Origin: Scalindua sp964344685
GTDB lineage: Bacteria; Planctomycetota; Brocadiia; Brocadiales; Scalinduaceae
DNA length: 64,000 nt
Direction of reading: 5' to 3'
Assembly (NCBI GenBank): GCA_964344685.1
Contig: CAYFOK010000001.1
Location: 420,960-484,959, forward strand
Part shown: piece by piece, positions 8,956-17,616 of the stretch
Layout: every line of letters starts with the position of its first letter
Numbering within the stretch: position 1 is the stretch's first letter
Notes under the pieces: model-generated
Told to the model about the DNA's origin: nothing
The model's input: only the letters and a program-made list of their open reading frames with translations
Databases searched by the model: none
Position numbers and translations under genes: made by a program

Positions 8956-9885
8956 TTGAAACGTAAGTTACAATTTATAATACTGCTGACAACACTATAT
9001 ATATCACTTTTACATTATATACCAACGGCTTATTCATTGCCTGATGAAGGCAACTTTCATTCATATTGGTATAATCATGGTGCGGAAATAACACGTTTTG
9101 AACTTGAGCAGAGCCGATATGGTGAAATCCATCCCGGCCATGCAATCTTAATATTTGTTACCGAACCGTTTCTTCCTGACTTGCATGTAAAGTCAGATTA
9201 TGAATCGTCTAGAAAGAAAAGCATTCCGGTCTTGAAGCTCAACCTAATCAAAAGATTTAATACGGGTATCTATGACTACTCCATGATGAAGTCAGTATTT
9301 GCAACAATCCCTACAGGAAAGCAGCATATCAGTAAAACATTAAAAGTATCAACGACAAGACAGGATTGGTGCGGCCATGTCTATCTCCAGTATAATCTTG
9401 AGGATGATCACTATAATGTAAAGCAATATTCATATTTTGAAAAGGAGGGGGATAAGGCCATCACCGTGCCATCAGTTCACCTGGAGGATGATGTCTGGAC
9501 ACGCATACGTATAGCTCCGGAAACTCTTCCGCTGGGTGAGGTCAAAATGGTACCCGGAAGCTTCTTTACCACACTGCGCATGCTCGAATTAGGTGCAGTT
9601 AGTGCTTTTGCAGAATTGAAACACACGCAGGAAGGCGAGACGGTTGGTGTTTCACAGTATACGGTGACATACCCATCTCTTCAGAGGACTCTTTCAATTC
9701 GTTTCAACCGGAATTTTCCATATGATATTCTCTCCTGGAGTGAAACCAATCCGAGTGGTTCAGGGGAAAGTGCAAAAGTATTGACAACAAAAGCACACCG
9801 CACACATGCCGTAATGACAGACTACTGGAATAAAAACAGTGTTCAGGACCTCGAATTTAGAGAAGAGCTGGGTTTGGCAAAATGA
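8956..9885 (+). CDS. Conserved secreted protein of unknown function
   Basis: About 309 residues with a signal peptide ending near PTAYS. The mature protein opens with a segment of the form YWYNHGAEITRFELEQSRYG followed by GHAILIFVTEPF, then NTGIYDYSMMKS and TTRQDWCGHVYLQYN. I recall this pattern from a conserved secreted family in Bacteroidetes and Planctomycetes that databases sometimes label 'septum formation inhibitor Maf', a name that does not fit: real Maf is a cytoplasmic nucleotide pyrophosphatase. Function is unknown. AAAGGAG at 8941-8947 favours the TTG at 8956 over the GTG at 8950. The gene stands alone. Confidence 0.75.
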   Translation: MKRKLQFIILLTTLYISLLHYIPTAYSLPDEGNFHSYWYNHGAEITRFELEQSRYGEIHPGHAILIFVTEPFLPDLHVKSDYESSRKKSIPVLKLNLIKRFNTGIYDYSMMKSVFATIPTGKQHISKTLKVSTTRQDWCGHVYLQYNLEDDHYNVKQYSYFEKEGDKAITVPSVHLEDDVWTRIRIAPETLPLGEVKMVPGSFFTTLRMLELGAVSAFAELKHTQEGETVGVSQYTVTYPSLQRTLSIRFNRNFPYDILSWSETNPSGSGESAKVLTTKAHRTHAVMTDYWNKNSVQDLEFREELGLAK

Positions 9886-9960
9886 TTTGGAAGGTATTCA
9901 CCAGAAGTTAGAAATTTTCAGTACAAAAGGACAAATTTGTAATTCATTCAGTTGATTCTT

Positions 9961-9974
9961 ATGTAGTACTACAT
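9961..9974. repeat. Perfect 14-base palindrome
   Basis: ATGTAGTACTACAT reads the same on both strands. It lies downstream of the secreted-protein gene. It could be an operator or chance in AT-rich DNA; no neighbouring gene starts close by on the plus strand. Confidence 0.3.
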
Positions 9975-10022
9975 GTAGTTAATCCCTGAATTCCTCACAC
10001 TAAGTCGTCTCCCCGGACAAAA

Positions 10023-10050
10023 AACGCCAAAGACAAGAGAACACAAAGAA
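10023..10050. repeat. Degenerate dispersed repeat (CGCAAAGACGCAGAGAACGC type)
   Basis: The segment resembles 44775-44800 in this window: CGC-AAAGAC...AGAGAAC-CAAA. This motif family (cgcaaagacgcaaagaacgc) is a familiar degenerate intergenic repeat in many bacteria. No function is known. Confidence 0.4.
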
Positions 10051-10141
10051 AAAACTCGGTTTAAACTATTTAAATGGTTCTTGCCCTCAACTTGTACCTC
10101 GAATCCTGAACTCGTAATTTCTCAATAATAGTCCTAATGTG

Positions 10142-10393
10142 CTATACCATGTCTCCGGAGATGTCAGAACCTGTTGAGCTTATATGAAATGATCTATAAG
10201 ATACTCTTGAGTTTTTAGAAGTACATCTATCACATAAGCGGTGGTATGGTCCACTACTGGAAAAATTCTTTCCACATTTCAAACAGAGCCTGCTTCTCTT
10301 TAAGCTTATTTTCTCAGTATCAGAATACCCAGATCCATTTATTAATATTCTTCTCTCTCTATTCAGGTCAAATAATTTGTAATTGCTTTTCAT
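10142..10393 (-). CDS. Small zinc-ribbon protein
   Basis: About 83 residues with a four-cysteine ribbon CLKCGKNFSSSGPYHRLCDR followed by the final Cys two residues on (C-x2-C ... C-x2-C). Small proteins of this 'GPxxRxCxxC' pattern occur widely as uncharacterised zinc ribbons, possibly binding nucleic acid. The ATG at 10393 is chosen because GTGAGG precedes it; 21 extra upstream codons look non-coding. The gene is isolated in a long spacer with its own promoter presumably to the right. Confidence 0.6.
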   Translation of the reverse strand: MKSNYKLFDLNRERRILINGSGYSDTEKISLKRSRLCLKCGKNFSSSGPYHRLCDRCTSKNSRVSYRSFHISSTGSDISGDMV

Positions 10394-10789
10394 TGTTGTA
10401 TACCTCACTGTTTCAGTCTCGGTAATAATCAGATAATTTATCAATGTCAGTTTCAACCAGCCTGATATTTTTCAGACTAGTTTTACAAAAGCAAACTGTA
10501 TACCAAGGCTGTTTTATCCTGTAAAGCAATAGGACAATTACCGTGATAACATATTGATATAATATGGCTTATATAAACAAGTGTGGTGCAAGCAGGTGAA
10601 TTTTTTGTCTATCGGGGTAGACAGCGGGTGAGGAATATTCCCCAGTAATTTTGGGAAATAACATTGTAGATTTGTTTCTGTTTCTTGAATGTAAATGGGT
10701 CAGGAAGAGCACCATGACCGTAATCTGTCTGTCCGAATTACACAGCCAGACGGATACTCCCACTGCCTCTCAGTTTTTTCTTCTTGCAT

Positions 10790-10815
10790 CCCCGCCTGCG
10801 GGACGGGCAGGGGGG
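10790..10815. repeat. GC-rich palindromic repeat remnant
   Basis: CCCCGCCTGCGGGACGGGCA plus GGGGGG stands out from its AT-rich surroundings and can pair with itself (CCTGC/GCAGG, CCCG/CGGG). It resembles common CCCGCCTGCGGGACGGGC intergenic repeats. Confidence 0.4.
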
Positions 10816-10914
10816 TAGATACTTTTGTGCACGATCGTGCATGCTCTTGCTTTTTTCTTCATATTTTGCCTCACAACCTGCAATGCATTTTCTAAAATAC
10901 TAAGTAAAACATAT

Positions 10915-10969
10915 ACCAATTTTATACCTACTTTTGCCCTGTTGATTATTGCGTAATTCGCGTAATAAT
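10915..10969 (+). promoter_or_regulatory. Shared upstream element, copy A
   Basis: These 55 bases match 13490-13544 at 42 of 55 positions without gaps by my count, including ATACCTA, TTGCC, TGTTGA and GCGTAATAAT. Both copies precede genes for exported proteins (this protease and the ankyrin protein). It could be a common regulatory region or the trace of a duplicated segment. Confidence 0.45.
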
Positions 10970-10976
10970 CAATTGT

Positions 10977-12968
10977 ATGAGAATCAGAAATGTCAAATAT
11001 ACAATCATTTTGTTCATCTTTCTGCTGGTACAGGAGTTATTACATAATGTAAATGCAGCAGCAGGTCATGAGTATTCAAATGAAAGGATTTCTTTAAACC
11101 TTAAAACTGATGCCATCGTAGAGATAATGACGTTTGAGGAAGGCAGTAAACGTTTTCAAGCAGCGACAGGCTTCATTGTAAGTCCAGACGGTATTATCAT
11201 CACTAACTATCACACCCTGGTTAATATCAACTCTATTGAGATCAGGTTATCAAGTGAAAAGAAGCTGAAATTCGAGGGTATTCTGGGTGTTGACAGGCAG
11301 AAGGATATTGCCGTGCTTAAGGTGAAGGGGAAAAGCCTGCCAAGTCTTAGGATTGGAGATTCTAGCACTTTAAATGCAAATAACTTTGTAGAGGCATTTG
11401 GTTATTCTTCAAAAAAGAGTATTATAATCGGTGCCAAAACAGGAAATCAGAAACGTAAGCTGTTGCGGGAAGGTGGTTATATATTCACAAAAAAACCACT
11501 TTTTGATAATTCATACGATGTGATTTATTCAACTAATCAGGTCAATTTAGGGTTTAGCGGTGGTCCGGTCTTCGACGTTAATGGTGATGTTATTGGTATA
11601 GTGTGTAGCCTTCTTCACATTCATGACTATGCAGATTCCGTCATTTGTTTTTCCGTTCCCATCAACTATACAATTCCACTGCTGAAAAACAGGCAGCCTC
11701 AGTCTCTGAAAGAATTCATAGAAGGAGATAAAGATAATAAGGAGTGGTGGTTAATCGTAGGTTCTGAAAAGTACTTAAAAGAGCGTAAAGAGTGTGAAGC
11801 TGAGAGATATATTTCAAAAGCAATCGAAATAGATCCAGGATATGCAGAGGCGTATGGCACACTGGGAATCATTCGGATTAGACAGGGAAGATATGACGAT
11901 GCTGTCAGTTTATTAAACAGGGCTTCTACGTTCAGTCCGGATACCTTTTTCATCCACAAAAATTTAGGCCATGCGTACAAGGGAAAAAGGATGTGGAATA
12001 AAGCGATATCAGCATATGAGAAAAATCTGGCAAGCTTCCCCATGCTTGGGCCAATCTTCATGCACCTGGCGACATTATATGAGAAAACAGGTAATATCAG
12101 GATGTCAGTTAAGTATATAGATAAAAGTATTATGGCATATCAGAAAGAGCTTACATATTACCATGAACCAGCATCAATATATTTAAGACTCGCTACACTA
12201 TATGAAAAGAGAGGTGATACAGGCAGAGCGTTACAATATGTAAATAAAGTTATACAGTCCAGATATGAAGTTGGCAGGGAGTATTTTTTGCGTGCAAATA
12301 TTTATCTAAAAAAGGCTCTAAGATTAGACAACAAAAAAAGAGATGTTGACAAGGCTCATCTGGTAAGTGCTATGCTCGATTACGAGAAGGCGGCGGATTT
12401 GGCAAGGAAAAATATAGTTATCTTTGATCCTGCCCCTTTGATTTACAAATTAAAGAAGTTCATAGGTGAAGATGGATTTGCCGGCGATCCGGAAGTTAAA
12501 CTCACGCAAAATTACGATGAATACTTCGTTTGGGATACAGAGGAGCAACTTGCCTGTAAAATAGATTCAATCTGGAAAATGATTAAACGTGAAAAAGACA
12601 AACATAAACGACATGATCTTTATGCCTTCTTTACAGCCAACATATGCCGCTGGAGTATCAACCTGTACGTCCAGGGAAAATATGATAAAACTATCGCAAT
12701 TATGAAAATGGCCGTTAAATTAAACAATAATAGTGCTGAATCATTTTTTTTATTAATGGCAAAGGCTTACGGGCATTTACACAAATGGAATAAAACAATA
12801 GCATATTGTAATAGGGCATTAGATTTGAACCCGGATTATGCCAGTGCGTTTTACTTGATGGGTGTGGGATACAAAAATCAGGATAATCTTGTGGAAGCGG
12901 ATAAGGCATTTGACAACTACAGAAGGATTAGAAGTACACCACAACTTAAAATAAAATACAGGAAATGA
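10977..12968 (+). CDS. HtrA-like trypsin-fold protease with TPR repeats, exported
   Basis: A 663-residue protein. Residues 10-28 are a signal peptide. Residues 45-235 form an S1C-type trypsin domain with an intact triad: His79 (ITNYHT), Asp110 (RQKDIAVL) and Ser194 (GFSGGPVFD). The rest holds several tetratricopeptide repeats, for example around YAEAYGTLGIIRIRQGRYDD and, near the C-terminus, ALDLNPDYASAFYLMGVGYK; TPRs mediate protein contacts. There is no PDZ domain, so the TPRs probably take over substrate or partner binding. It likely acts in the periplasm in protein quality control or regulated cleavage. A short TPR-poor stretch lies between the two TPR blocks. Confidence 0.88.
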   Translation: MRIRNVKYTIILFIFLLVQELLHNVNAAAGHEYSNERISLNLKTDAIVEIMTFEEGSKRFQAATGFIVSPDGIIITNYHTLVNINSIEIRLSSEKKLKFEGILGVDRQKDIAVLKVKGKSLPSLRIGDSSTLNANNFVEAFGYSSKKSIIIGAKTGNQKRKLLREGGYIFTKKPLFDNSYDVIYSTNQVNLGFSGGPVFDVNGDVIGIVCSLLHIHDYADSVICFSVPINYTIPLLKNRQPQSLKEFIEGDKDNKEWWLIVGSEKYLKERKECEAERYISKAIEIDPGYAEAYGTLGIIRIRQGRYDDAVSLLNRASTFSPDTFFIHKNLGHAYKGKRMWNKAISAYEKNLASFPMLGPIFMHLATLYEKTGNIRMSVKYIDKSIMAYQKELTYYHEPASIYLRLATLYEKRGDTGRALQYVNKVIQSRYEVGREYFLRANIYLKKALRLDNKKRDVDKAHLVSAMLDYEKAADLARKNIVIFDPAPLIYKLKKFIGEDGFAGDPEVKLTQNYDEYFVWDTEEQLACKIDSIWKMIKREKDKHKRHDLYAFFTANICRWSINLYVQGKYDKTIAIMKMAVKLNNNSAESFFLLMAKAYGHLHKWNKTIAYCNRALDLNPDYASAFYLMGVGYKNQDNLVEADKAFDNYRRIRSTPQLKIKYRK

Positions 12969-13396
12969 TCCTTAAACGTTTTTCCTGAGAATCCCTGTTG
13001 AGTCAGTAAGGTTTCTAAAATATGGACAAATATGGTCCAAAAAGGGGGGGCAAATCTCCATTTGACTGCATGGTTCTGATGCTTGGCAAACCTTTTATGA
13101 AAATAGACAATATCTGGTGACACTGTTTCTAACTATAGACAGGTGTACCTAAAGTGCAAATAAGGTTTGTGAAGAAGTATTTTCCGCTTTGCCTAAATCA
13201 GTAATTATCTGTGATAATCAATATATATTTCAAATTACAATTAATATCCAATTTTAAACCCCAAATCTTACTTCCGGCCTCTTGCTTCTTGTCTTATTTA
13301 TGTCAATCATGATTCGCCCTTTGTCCATATGTGGTGAATGTTCTCTCTTCTTTTTGCACTCTTCGATCGTAAATCGTAATTCTTAAATCTGGAATG

Positions 13397-13430
13397 CTCA
13401 CGAGAGTGAGACTGCCTTGCTTTCGCAAGG
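13397..13430. repeat. Two adjacent perfect hairpins
   Basis: CTCAC-GAGA-GTGAG is followed four bases later by CCTTGC-TTTC-GCAAGG. Neither is followed by a T-run, so they are not typical terminators. They may belong to a small structured repeat or RNA. Confidence 0.4.
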
Positions 13431-13489
13431 ACTCCAATACGAAACCAATCCTTTGACCACTCTCTCTATAGATACCAAGTAGTTTTCAT

Positions 13490-13544
13490 ACCAGTTCCAT
13501 ACCTATTCTTGCCTTGTTGACCATTTCGCAACATGCGTAATAAT
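13490..13544 (+). promoter_or_regulatory. Shared upstream element, copy B
   Basis: The partner of 10915-10969, lying about 90 bases before the ankyrin start codon. The same spaced blocks are conserved, with most changes being transitions, as expected of two diverging copies. Confidence 0.45.
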
Positions 13545-13633
13545 TTTAGATAGTGTTGATGTTATTTAGTGGCAATAAATCAAGACTTTTATCTTATTAA
13601 AATTTTCATTTTTCTATCATGGAGGAAATTAAA

Positions 13634-14431
13634 ATGAAGCTATTTTATCTATTGTGTTTTGCACTGGCTATTGTATTAGTGTCTGAAACATGCAATGCTG
13701 CAAGTGACAAAGTGGAAGACTTAATGACGGCCGCCAGGCAGGATCGTGTGGAGGAGGTAGAGGAGTATCTTAAAGAAGGAGTTAGTATTGATTCGAGGAA
13801 TGATATTGGTTCAACAGCACTGATGGTTGCGGCTTGGAGGGGCAATGATGAGACGGTACTATTCTTGCTGAAACGTGGTGCGGATGTTAATGCAAGAGGC
13901 GACAGGGGATCATCTGCTCTTCTCTTTGCGGCAGAGGGAGGGTATACTCAAATGGTTAAATATTTACTTGCAGCTGGTGCTGATATAAACGCGATAAACA
14001 GTAAGGGTTCTACCCCTCTTACACTTGCTGCATGGAGAGGAAATGCCGATACTGCAGATGTGTTGGTTGCAGGGGGAGCTGATGTTAATGTAATAAATAA
14101 AAAAGGATCTTCTCCTTTGATGTATGCAGCGGTAACTGGTCATACGGATACAGTGGATGTCCTGCTGGATGGAGGTGCTGATATAGACGCTGTGAACAGT
14201 AAAGGGTCAACCTCACTTATTCTTGCTGCATGGAGAGGACATACTGATACGGTAGACGTATTGCTTGCAAGGGGGGCTGATGTTAATGCAAGGAATGACA
14301 AAGGTTTCTCTCCTTTGATGTATGCAGTAGAGAAAGGACATGATGATACTGTTAGAATATTGCTGGCAGCAGGGGCAGAGGAAGGAATAGAGTACGCGGC
14401 AGAATACGGGTTTACTGAAGAATCAGACTGA
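13634..14431 (+). CDS. Exported ankyrin-repeat protein
   Basis: About 265 residues: a signal peptide ending near CNAAS followed by one degenerate and six clear 33-residue ankyrin repeats (examples: STALMVAAWRGNDETVLFLL, SSPLMYAAVTGHTDTVDVLL). Repeats 1, 3 and 5 share AAWRG while 2, 4 and 6 do not, so the array grew by copying a 66-residue double unit. Ankyrin arrays bind other proteins. GGAGGAAATT sits before the ATG at 13634, which is why this start is preferred over the ATG at 13619. The partner is unknown; the gene has no close neighbours on its strand. Confidence 0.88.
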   Translation: MKLFYLLCFALAIVLVSETCNAASDKVEDLMTAARQDRVEEVEEYLKEGVSIDSRNDIGSTALMVAAWRGNDETVLFLLKRGADVNARGDRGSSALLFAAEGGYTQMVKYLLAAGADINAINSKGSTPLTLAAWRGNADTADVLVAGGADVNVINKKGSSPLMYAAVTGHTDTVDVLLDGGADIDAVNSKGSTSLILAAWRGHTDTVDVLLARGADVNARNDKGFSPLMYAVEKGHDDTVRILLAAGAEEGIEYAAEYGFTEESD

Positions 14432-14965
14432 GAAAAGTAGATGTCAGGCCTTTTCATTTCATTTTGAATAATTATTTTTCACGTAAGCTCCTTAATACTA
14501 TTTGCTTATGTGACAATTTTTCCTAAACTATTATCATTTCTTGCCGATAATAAGATTATATGAGCTGTGATTTTTGTCTTAATATAGAAAAATTGTTTTA
14601 TAAATAAACAGCTACCTGCAAAAAAGTTAAAGAATTATTTCATAATTTTTTTGTGAAAAGTGATAATCCATACAGCAGCAGCAGTTGTAAGCTCTGGATT
14701 AATAAGGCGTTGCGTACTTTGTAATAAAAAGTAGCAGTTTTGTAGCACCTTAAAAAAAGATATCACAAGAAATGGTGCGGTAGTTGCGAGATACTGTTAA
14801 GCGGTCTCACCTTTATTAGTTTCATAATACACTGTTTATTGGAAGGTAAAAGATTTTTTCCAGCTCAGATTCGTAATTAATTGACTTTGTAATTTGTCGA
14901 TATCAGTTTTTTTTTTGGCAATAAATACTTAATTTGGAAAAATGTATGAAAAGGAAAGACGTTAT
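14432..14965. other. AT-rich spacer
   Basis: I see no gene, repeat or convincing terminator here. The DNA is very AT-rich, including a run of ten T near 14906. Confidence 0.4.
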
Positions 14966-15271
14966 ATGAAGACAATTTCAACTATGTTAGTAACTGTCAC
15001 ATTATTGATAATTGGTTTCCTGTTTCTGTTTTCCGGAATTAACAACGCGGGCAATAATGATAGTAAACGCTTAGCAAGAAAGGTGCAAACAGAAGAATAT
15101 CTTTCACAGTTTAAGCGTCGTGATTTCATCAAGGAAAGGCGTGAAATTGAGCGGAAAAAAATAAACAGGGCTAAAAGTGCCAGACAAATTGCTGCTGGAA
15201 GGTATCAAGACGATTTCATGGAATACAGTCGCCAGAATCATGGCAGAAGCCGCTATGACGATTTCAGATAG
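14966..15271 (+). CDS. Small single-pass membrane protein, basic tail
   Basis: About 101 residues. One hydrophobic helix near the N-terminus (LVTVTLLIIGFLFLFSGI) is followed by a strongly charged, Arg/Lys-rich tail with FKRRDFIKERREIERKK and ending SRYDDFR. It could be an anchored or secreted basic protein. GGAAAG eight bases before the ATG at 14966 supports this start. No family is recognised, and the gene stands alone. Confidence 0.5.
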   Translation: MKTISTMLVTVTLLIIGFLFLFSGINNAGNNDSKRLARKVQTEEYLSQFKRRDFIKERREIERKKINRAKSARQIAAGRYQDDFMEYSRQNHGRSRYDDFR

Positions 15272-15328
15272 TACGGAAGTGGCAGACGAAGCGAAACAGG
15301 AAAAGTGTCGACATGATTACATTAACCC

Positions 15329-15398
15329 AAATGTCAAAGATTAAAGTTCCTGTCTGACATTTACAGCACAATCCACCTAAACAAAGTAGATTGTGCTG
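15329..15398. terminator. Two consecutive stem-loops between convergent genes
   Basis: AAATGTCA (15329-15336) pairs with TGACATTT (15355-15362), and CAGCACAATC (15364-15373) pairs perfectly with GATTGTGCTG (15389-15398). They fill the gap between two genes that point at each other, a place where bidirectional termination is expected, but no strong T-run follows either stem. Confidence 0.4.
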
Positions 15399-15408
15399 AT
15401 AACTATGA

Positions 15409-15720
15409 CTACTTTGACTGGTTTATGTCTATCCATTCCTGCATGGGAAGTACAGGCCTGAAAGAGCCGGTTTGCGTCGGGATGAGTGGCAGGAAGAACT
15501 TGACCATTTCGGAGTAATCTTTTGCCTGCACGACAATATAGTAATCATGCTCTGTTACTGTAACGTAAGAACCAAGTATCTTTATTCCCTTCTTTTCAGC
15601 GTCCTCCCGGCTTGCCCAGAATTCACTGAGCATATTTGCGCCTTCCTTGGTTCTTCCCGGGCAGTTTTCCGGGGTGTGAGTCCAATGTGCTACATATATT
15701 GTGCCTTCATCATTAGCCAT
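15409..15720 (-). CDS. DUF3303-like small alpha/beta-barrel protein
   Basis: A 103-residue cytoplasmic protein. The pattern YVAHWTHTPEN, then IKILGSYVTVTEHDYYIVVQ and a closing RPVLPMQEWI resembles DUF3303 and related dimeric ferredoxin-like barrels. No catalytic residues can be assigned. AAGGAG lies eight bases before the ATG. The identification rests on overall pattern only. Confidence 0.6.
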   Translation of the reverse strand: MANDEGTIYVAHWTHTPENCPGRTKEGANMLSEFWASREDAEKKGIKILGSYVTVTEHDYYIVVQAKDYSEMVKFFLPLIPTQTGSFRPVLPMQEWIDINQSK

Positions 15721-15831
15721 TTAAATATCTCCTTATTTTTAATTAACTAATCTTACATGCTCCGTCTTTTCACAGAGCCATCTTAACTAATCTAAACAGA
15801 AAACAGATTTTCATTATAATGCCCTGTCGTC

Positions 15832-16458
15832 TCATTTAGGTGAATATACAACACGTACAGGACGAACTTTTTTTCTTTCGATCATTATGTCGTTCCTGCT
15901 TGCTAAACCGTAGTTGAAATTCACACTCCATGCTCTATCCATCTTAAGACTGGCACTTGAAACATTACTGTCACCCGTCCAGATACTCGATTGTGATATA
16001 TCAAATACAGTGTCAATTAACTGGTTGCCATTTTTTTCGATGGGTTCCAATAATGACACCGCTTCTTCCAGAGTGGGTAATCTCCAGTCTGAAAATCCGG
16101 CATAACCTTTTTCGTTCAACCCTGTTACCCATTTCTTTGCTCTTTTCCAACTCATATTTTTTAAAGAGCCGGATTGATGCCACATTAATCCTGTAGCATG
16201 GTCTATAACAACTTTATCGTCATTTATTATATTTGTTTCGTAATCGTGACTGATTGTGCTGTGCCCAACAAAACCTTGATTCTCTCTCTTCTCACGTATT
16301 ACGATGTTAGGTATCTCTTCTATTTCAGACAGGGGTACTATTTTGTAATATGGACGCAGGTTTATTCTTGGTATCTTTTTTTCTGCTGCTTGTATTGCAG
16401 AAGATGCAGGAAATACAAATGATACGATTAGTATTAATAGTAATAATGAATGCTTCAT
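15832..16458 (-). CDS. Secreted DUF1566 (Lcl-domain) protein
   Basis: A 208-residue protein with a signal peptide (LLLLILIVSFVFPASSAIQA). The mature part is a DUF1566/Lcl domain: DHATGLMWHQSG, AKKWVTGLNEKGYAGFSDWR, LPTLEEA, IWTGDS and the closing KKVRPVRVV. This formylglycine-enzyme-like/C-lectin-like fold occurs on surface proteins and may bind ligands or mediate contact. It is a single gene transcribed away from rsmA's 3' end on the same strand, with a gap of about 70 bases. Confidence 0.8.
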   Translation of the reverse strand: MKHSLLLLILIVSFVFPASSAIQAAEKKIPRINLRPYYKIVPLSEIEEIPNIVIREKRENQGFVGHSTISHDYETNIINDDKVVIDHATGLMWHQSGSLKNMSWKRAKKWVTGLNEKGYAGFSDWRLPTLEEAVSLLEPIEKNGNQLIDTVFDISQSSIWTGDSNVSSASLKMDRAWSVNFNYGLASRNDIMIERKKVRPVRVVYSPK

Positions 16459-16530
16459 AGCACCTCTGGTTCTCCTTGCCTATGCGTTATCTTGTATTAT
16501 ATTTGATACTGGTAATTTTTTTCTGAATCC

Positions 16531-17502
16531 TTATATAGGTTTCTTTTTGGAAATTAGGTATTCTGAAATTTCATTGGACAGATTAATCAATGCTTCTATG
16601 TCCAATTCTTCTCCTCTGCTATCCGGCCTTATGCCAACACACTCTAAGATTTCTACTAAATTGTTACGTATCTCTCCGGACTCATTTTGAATACCGAGCC
16701 CTGAACAGAGTGATAACAGACTGTTTAAAAGAGTCTTTCTTCTTGAGACGTAAATTGCATGGATTACATTCTGAAAGTCTCTGAAATCACGAATTCTGTC
16801 TGCAAACCTGTGTCTATTAATTGTCATTTTAACGATTGCAGAATCTACGAGTGGAACAGGCCAGAATACGTCTGGTGGGAGTTTTTTCAATACTTTTGTT
16901 TCTGCAAAAAGTTTTGTCATAATAGACAATATTCCATAATTTCTGGTTCCTGGTTGCGCCTTAATCCTGTCTGTAGTGTCTCGCTGGAGCATCAGGATCA
17001 TAGTCTTGATGGGCATTACTTCCTGCAATAAATCTATAATTACTGGCGTACTGATATAATATGGCAGATTGGATACAACCTTGACATTTAAATTTTCTGA
17101 GGAAGGAGCAGCCTTAATGTAATCAGATACTGCCTCTACGATTTTCGGGTGGATATGGTGTTTTGACTTCAGGATATCCTTGTTAAATGTAGTGACATTA
17201 TTGTAACCCTTTAACGTCTCCTCCATGATTTCAAACAGCCTGCGGTCCATCTCCACAGCAAAGACGTGACCAGCATTTTGGGCAAGTAGCCTTGTCAGAG
17301 AACCTGTGCCAGTACCTATTTCAAGAACCACATCATTACGGCTTAGCTCAGCCGCCTTAACGATAAATTGCAGTAAATTCTGGTCTATTAAAAAATTTTG
17401 TCCCCATTGTTTCTTGACACGAACACCTCGTTCCTCTAAAAGTGCTTTCAACATTGATTTTGTGTGAGGAGCGTCTAATGTAATTATATCTTCAAAGAAC
17501 AT
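16531..17502 (-). CDS. rsmA: 16S rRNA (adenine1518/1519-N6) dimethyltransferase
   Basis: A KsgA/RsmA orthologue of 323 residues, slightly longer than usual through an N-terminal extension of about 25 residues and a C-terminal tail. Motif KKQWGQNFLIDQNLL opens the domain; VLEIGTGTGSLTRLLA binds S-adenosylmethionine, and NLPYYIST is the catalytic NLPY motif. It dimethylates two adjacent adenines in the 3' loop of 16S rRNA during small-subunit maturation. Neighbours (pdxA is two genes upstream) recall the conserved rsmA-pdxA linkage. Confidence 0.95.
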   Translation of the reverse strand: MFFEDIITLDAPHTKSMLKALLEERGVRVKKQWGQNFLIDQNLLQFIVKAAELSRNDVVLEIGTGTGSLTRLLAQNAGHVFAVEMDRRLFEIMEETLKGYNNVTTFNKDILKSKHHIHPKIVEAVSDYIKAAPSSENLNVKVVSNLPYYISTPVIIDLLQEVMPIKTMILMLQRDTTDRIKAQPGTRNYGILSIMTKLFAETKVLKKLPPDVFWPVPLVDSAIVKMTINRHRFADRIRDFRDFQNVIHAIYVSRRKTLLNSLLSLCSGLGIQNESGEIRNNLVEILECVGIRPDSRGEELDIEALINLSNEISEYLISKKKPI

Positions 17503-17616
17503 GATAATAACTATCCCGGACTGATGAAGTAGCCGAAACCTTCAGCGCCTGCCCTGGGAATGTCGAAGGGTTGGGTAATTTCAAAACTTTAAATTTTCAT
17601 AACTATAATACAAGTA

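Larger units (their letters stand above)
10394..10976. other. Long spacer with repeat remnants
   Basis: Reading frames of about 65 codons exist on both strands here but show no domain, signal peptide or ribosome binding site. The spacer contains a GC-rich palindrome at 10790-10815 and, next to the protease gene, an element shared with the ankyrin-gene upstream region. Confidence 0.45.
12969..13633. other. Long spacer between protease and ankyrin genes
   Basis: No credible gene is visible. It contains a pair of adjacent hairpins at 13397-13430, an element shared with the region upstream of the protease at 13490-13544, and AT-rich DNA next to the ankyrin start. A 68-codon frame on the minus strand lacks any support. 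Confidence 0.45.

Noticed and set aside
10569..10895. Two overlapping 65-codon frames on opposite strands
   Set aside because: Both cover repeat-bearing spacer DNA and show no signal peptide, domain or start signal.
12917..13123. A 68-codon minus-strand frame
   Set aside because: Overlaps the end of the TPR protease gene, with no ribosome binding site or domain.
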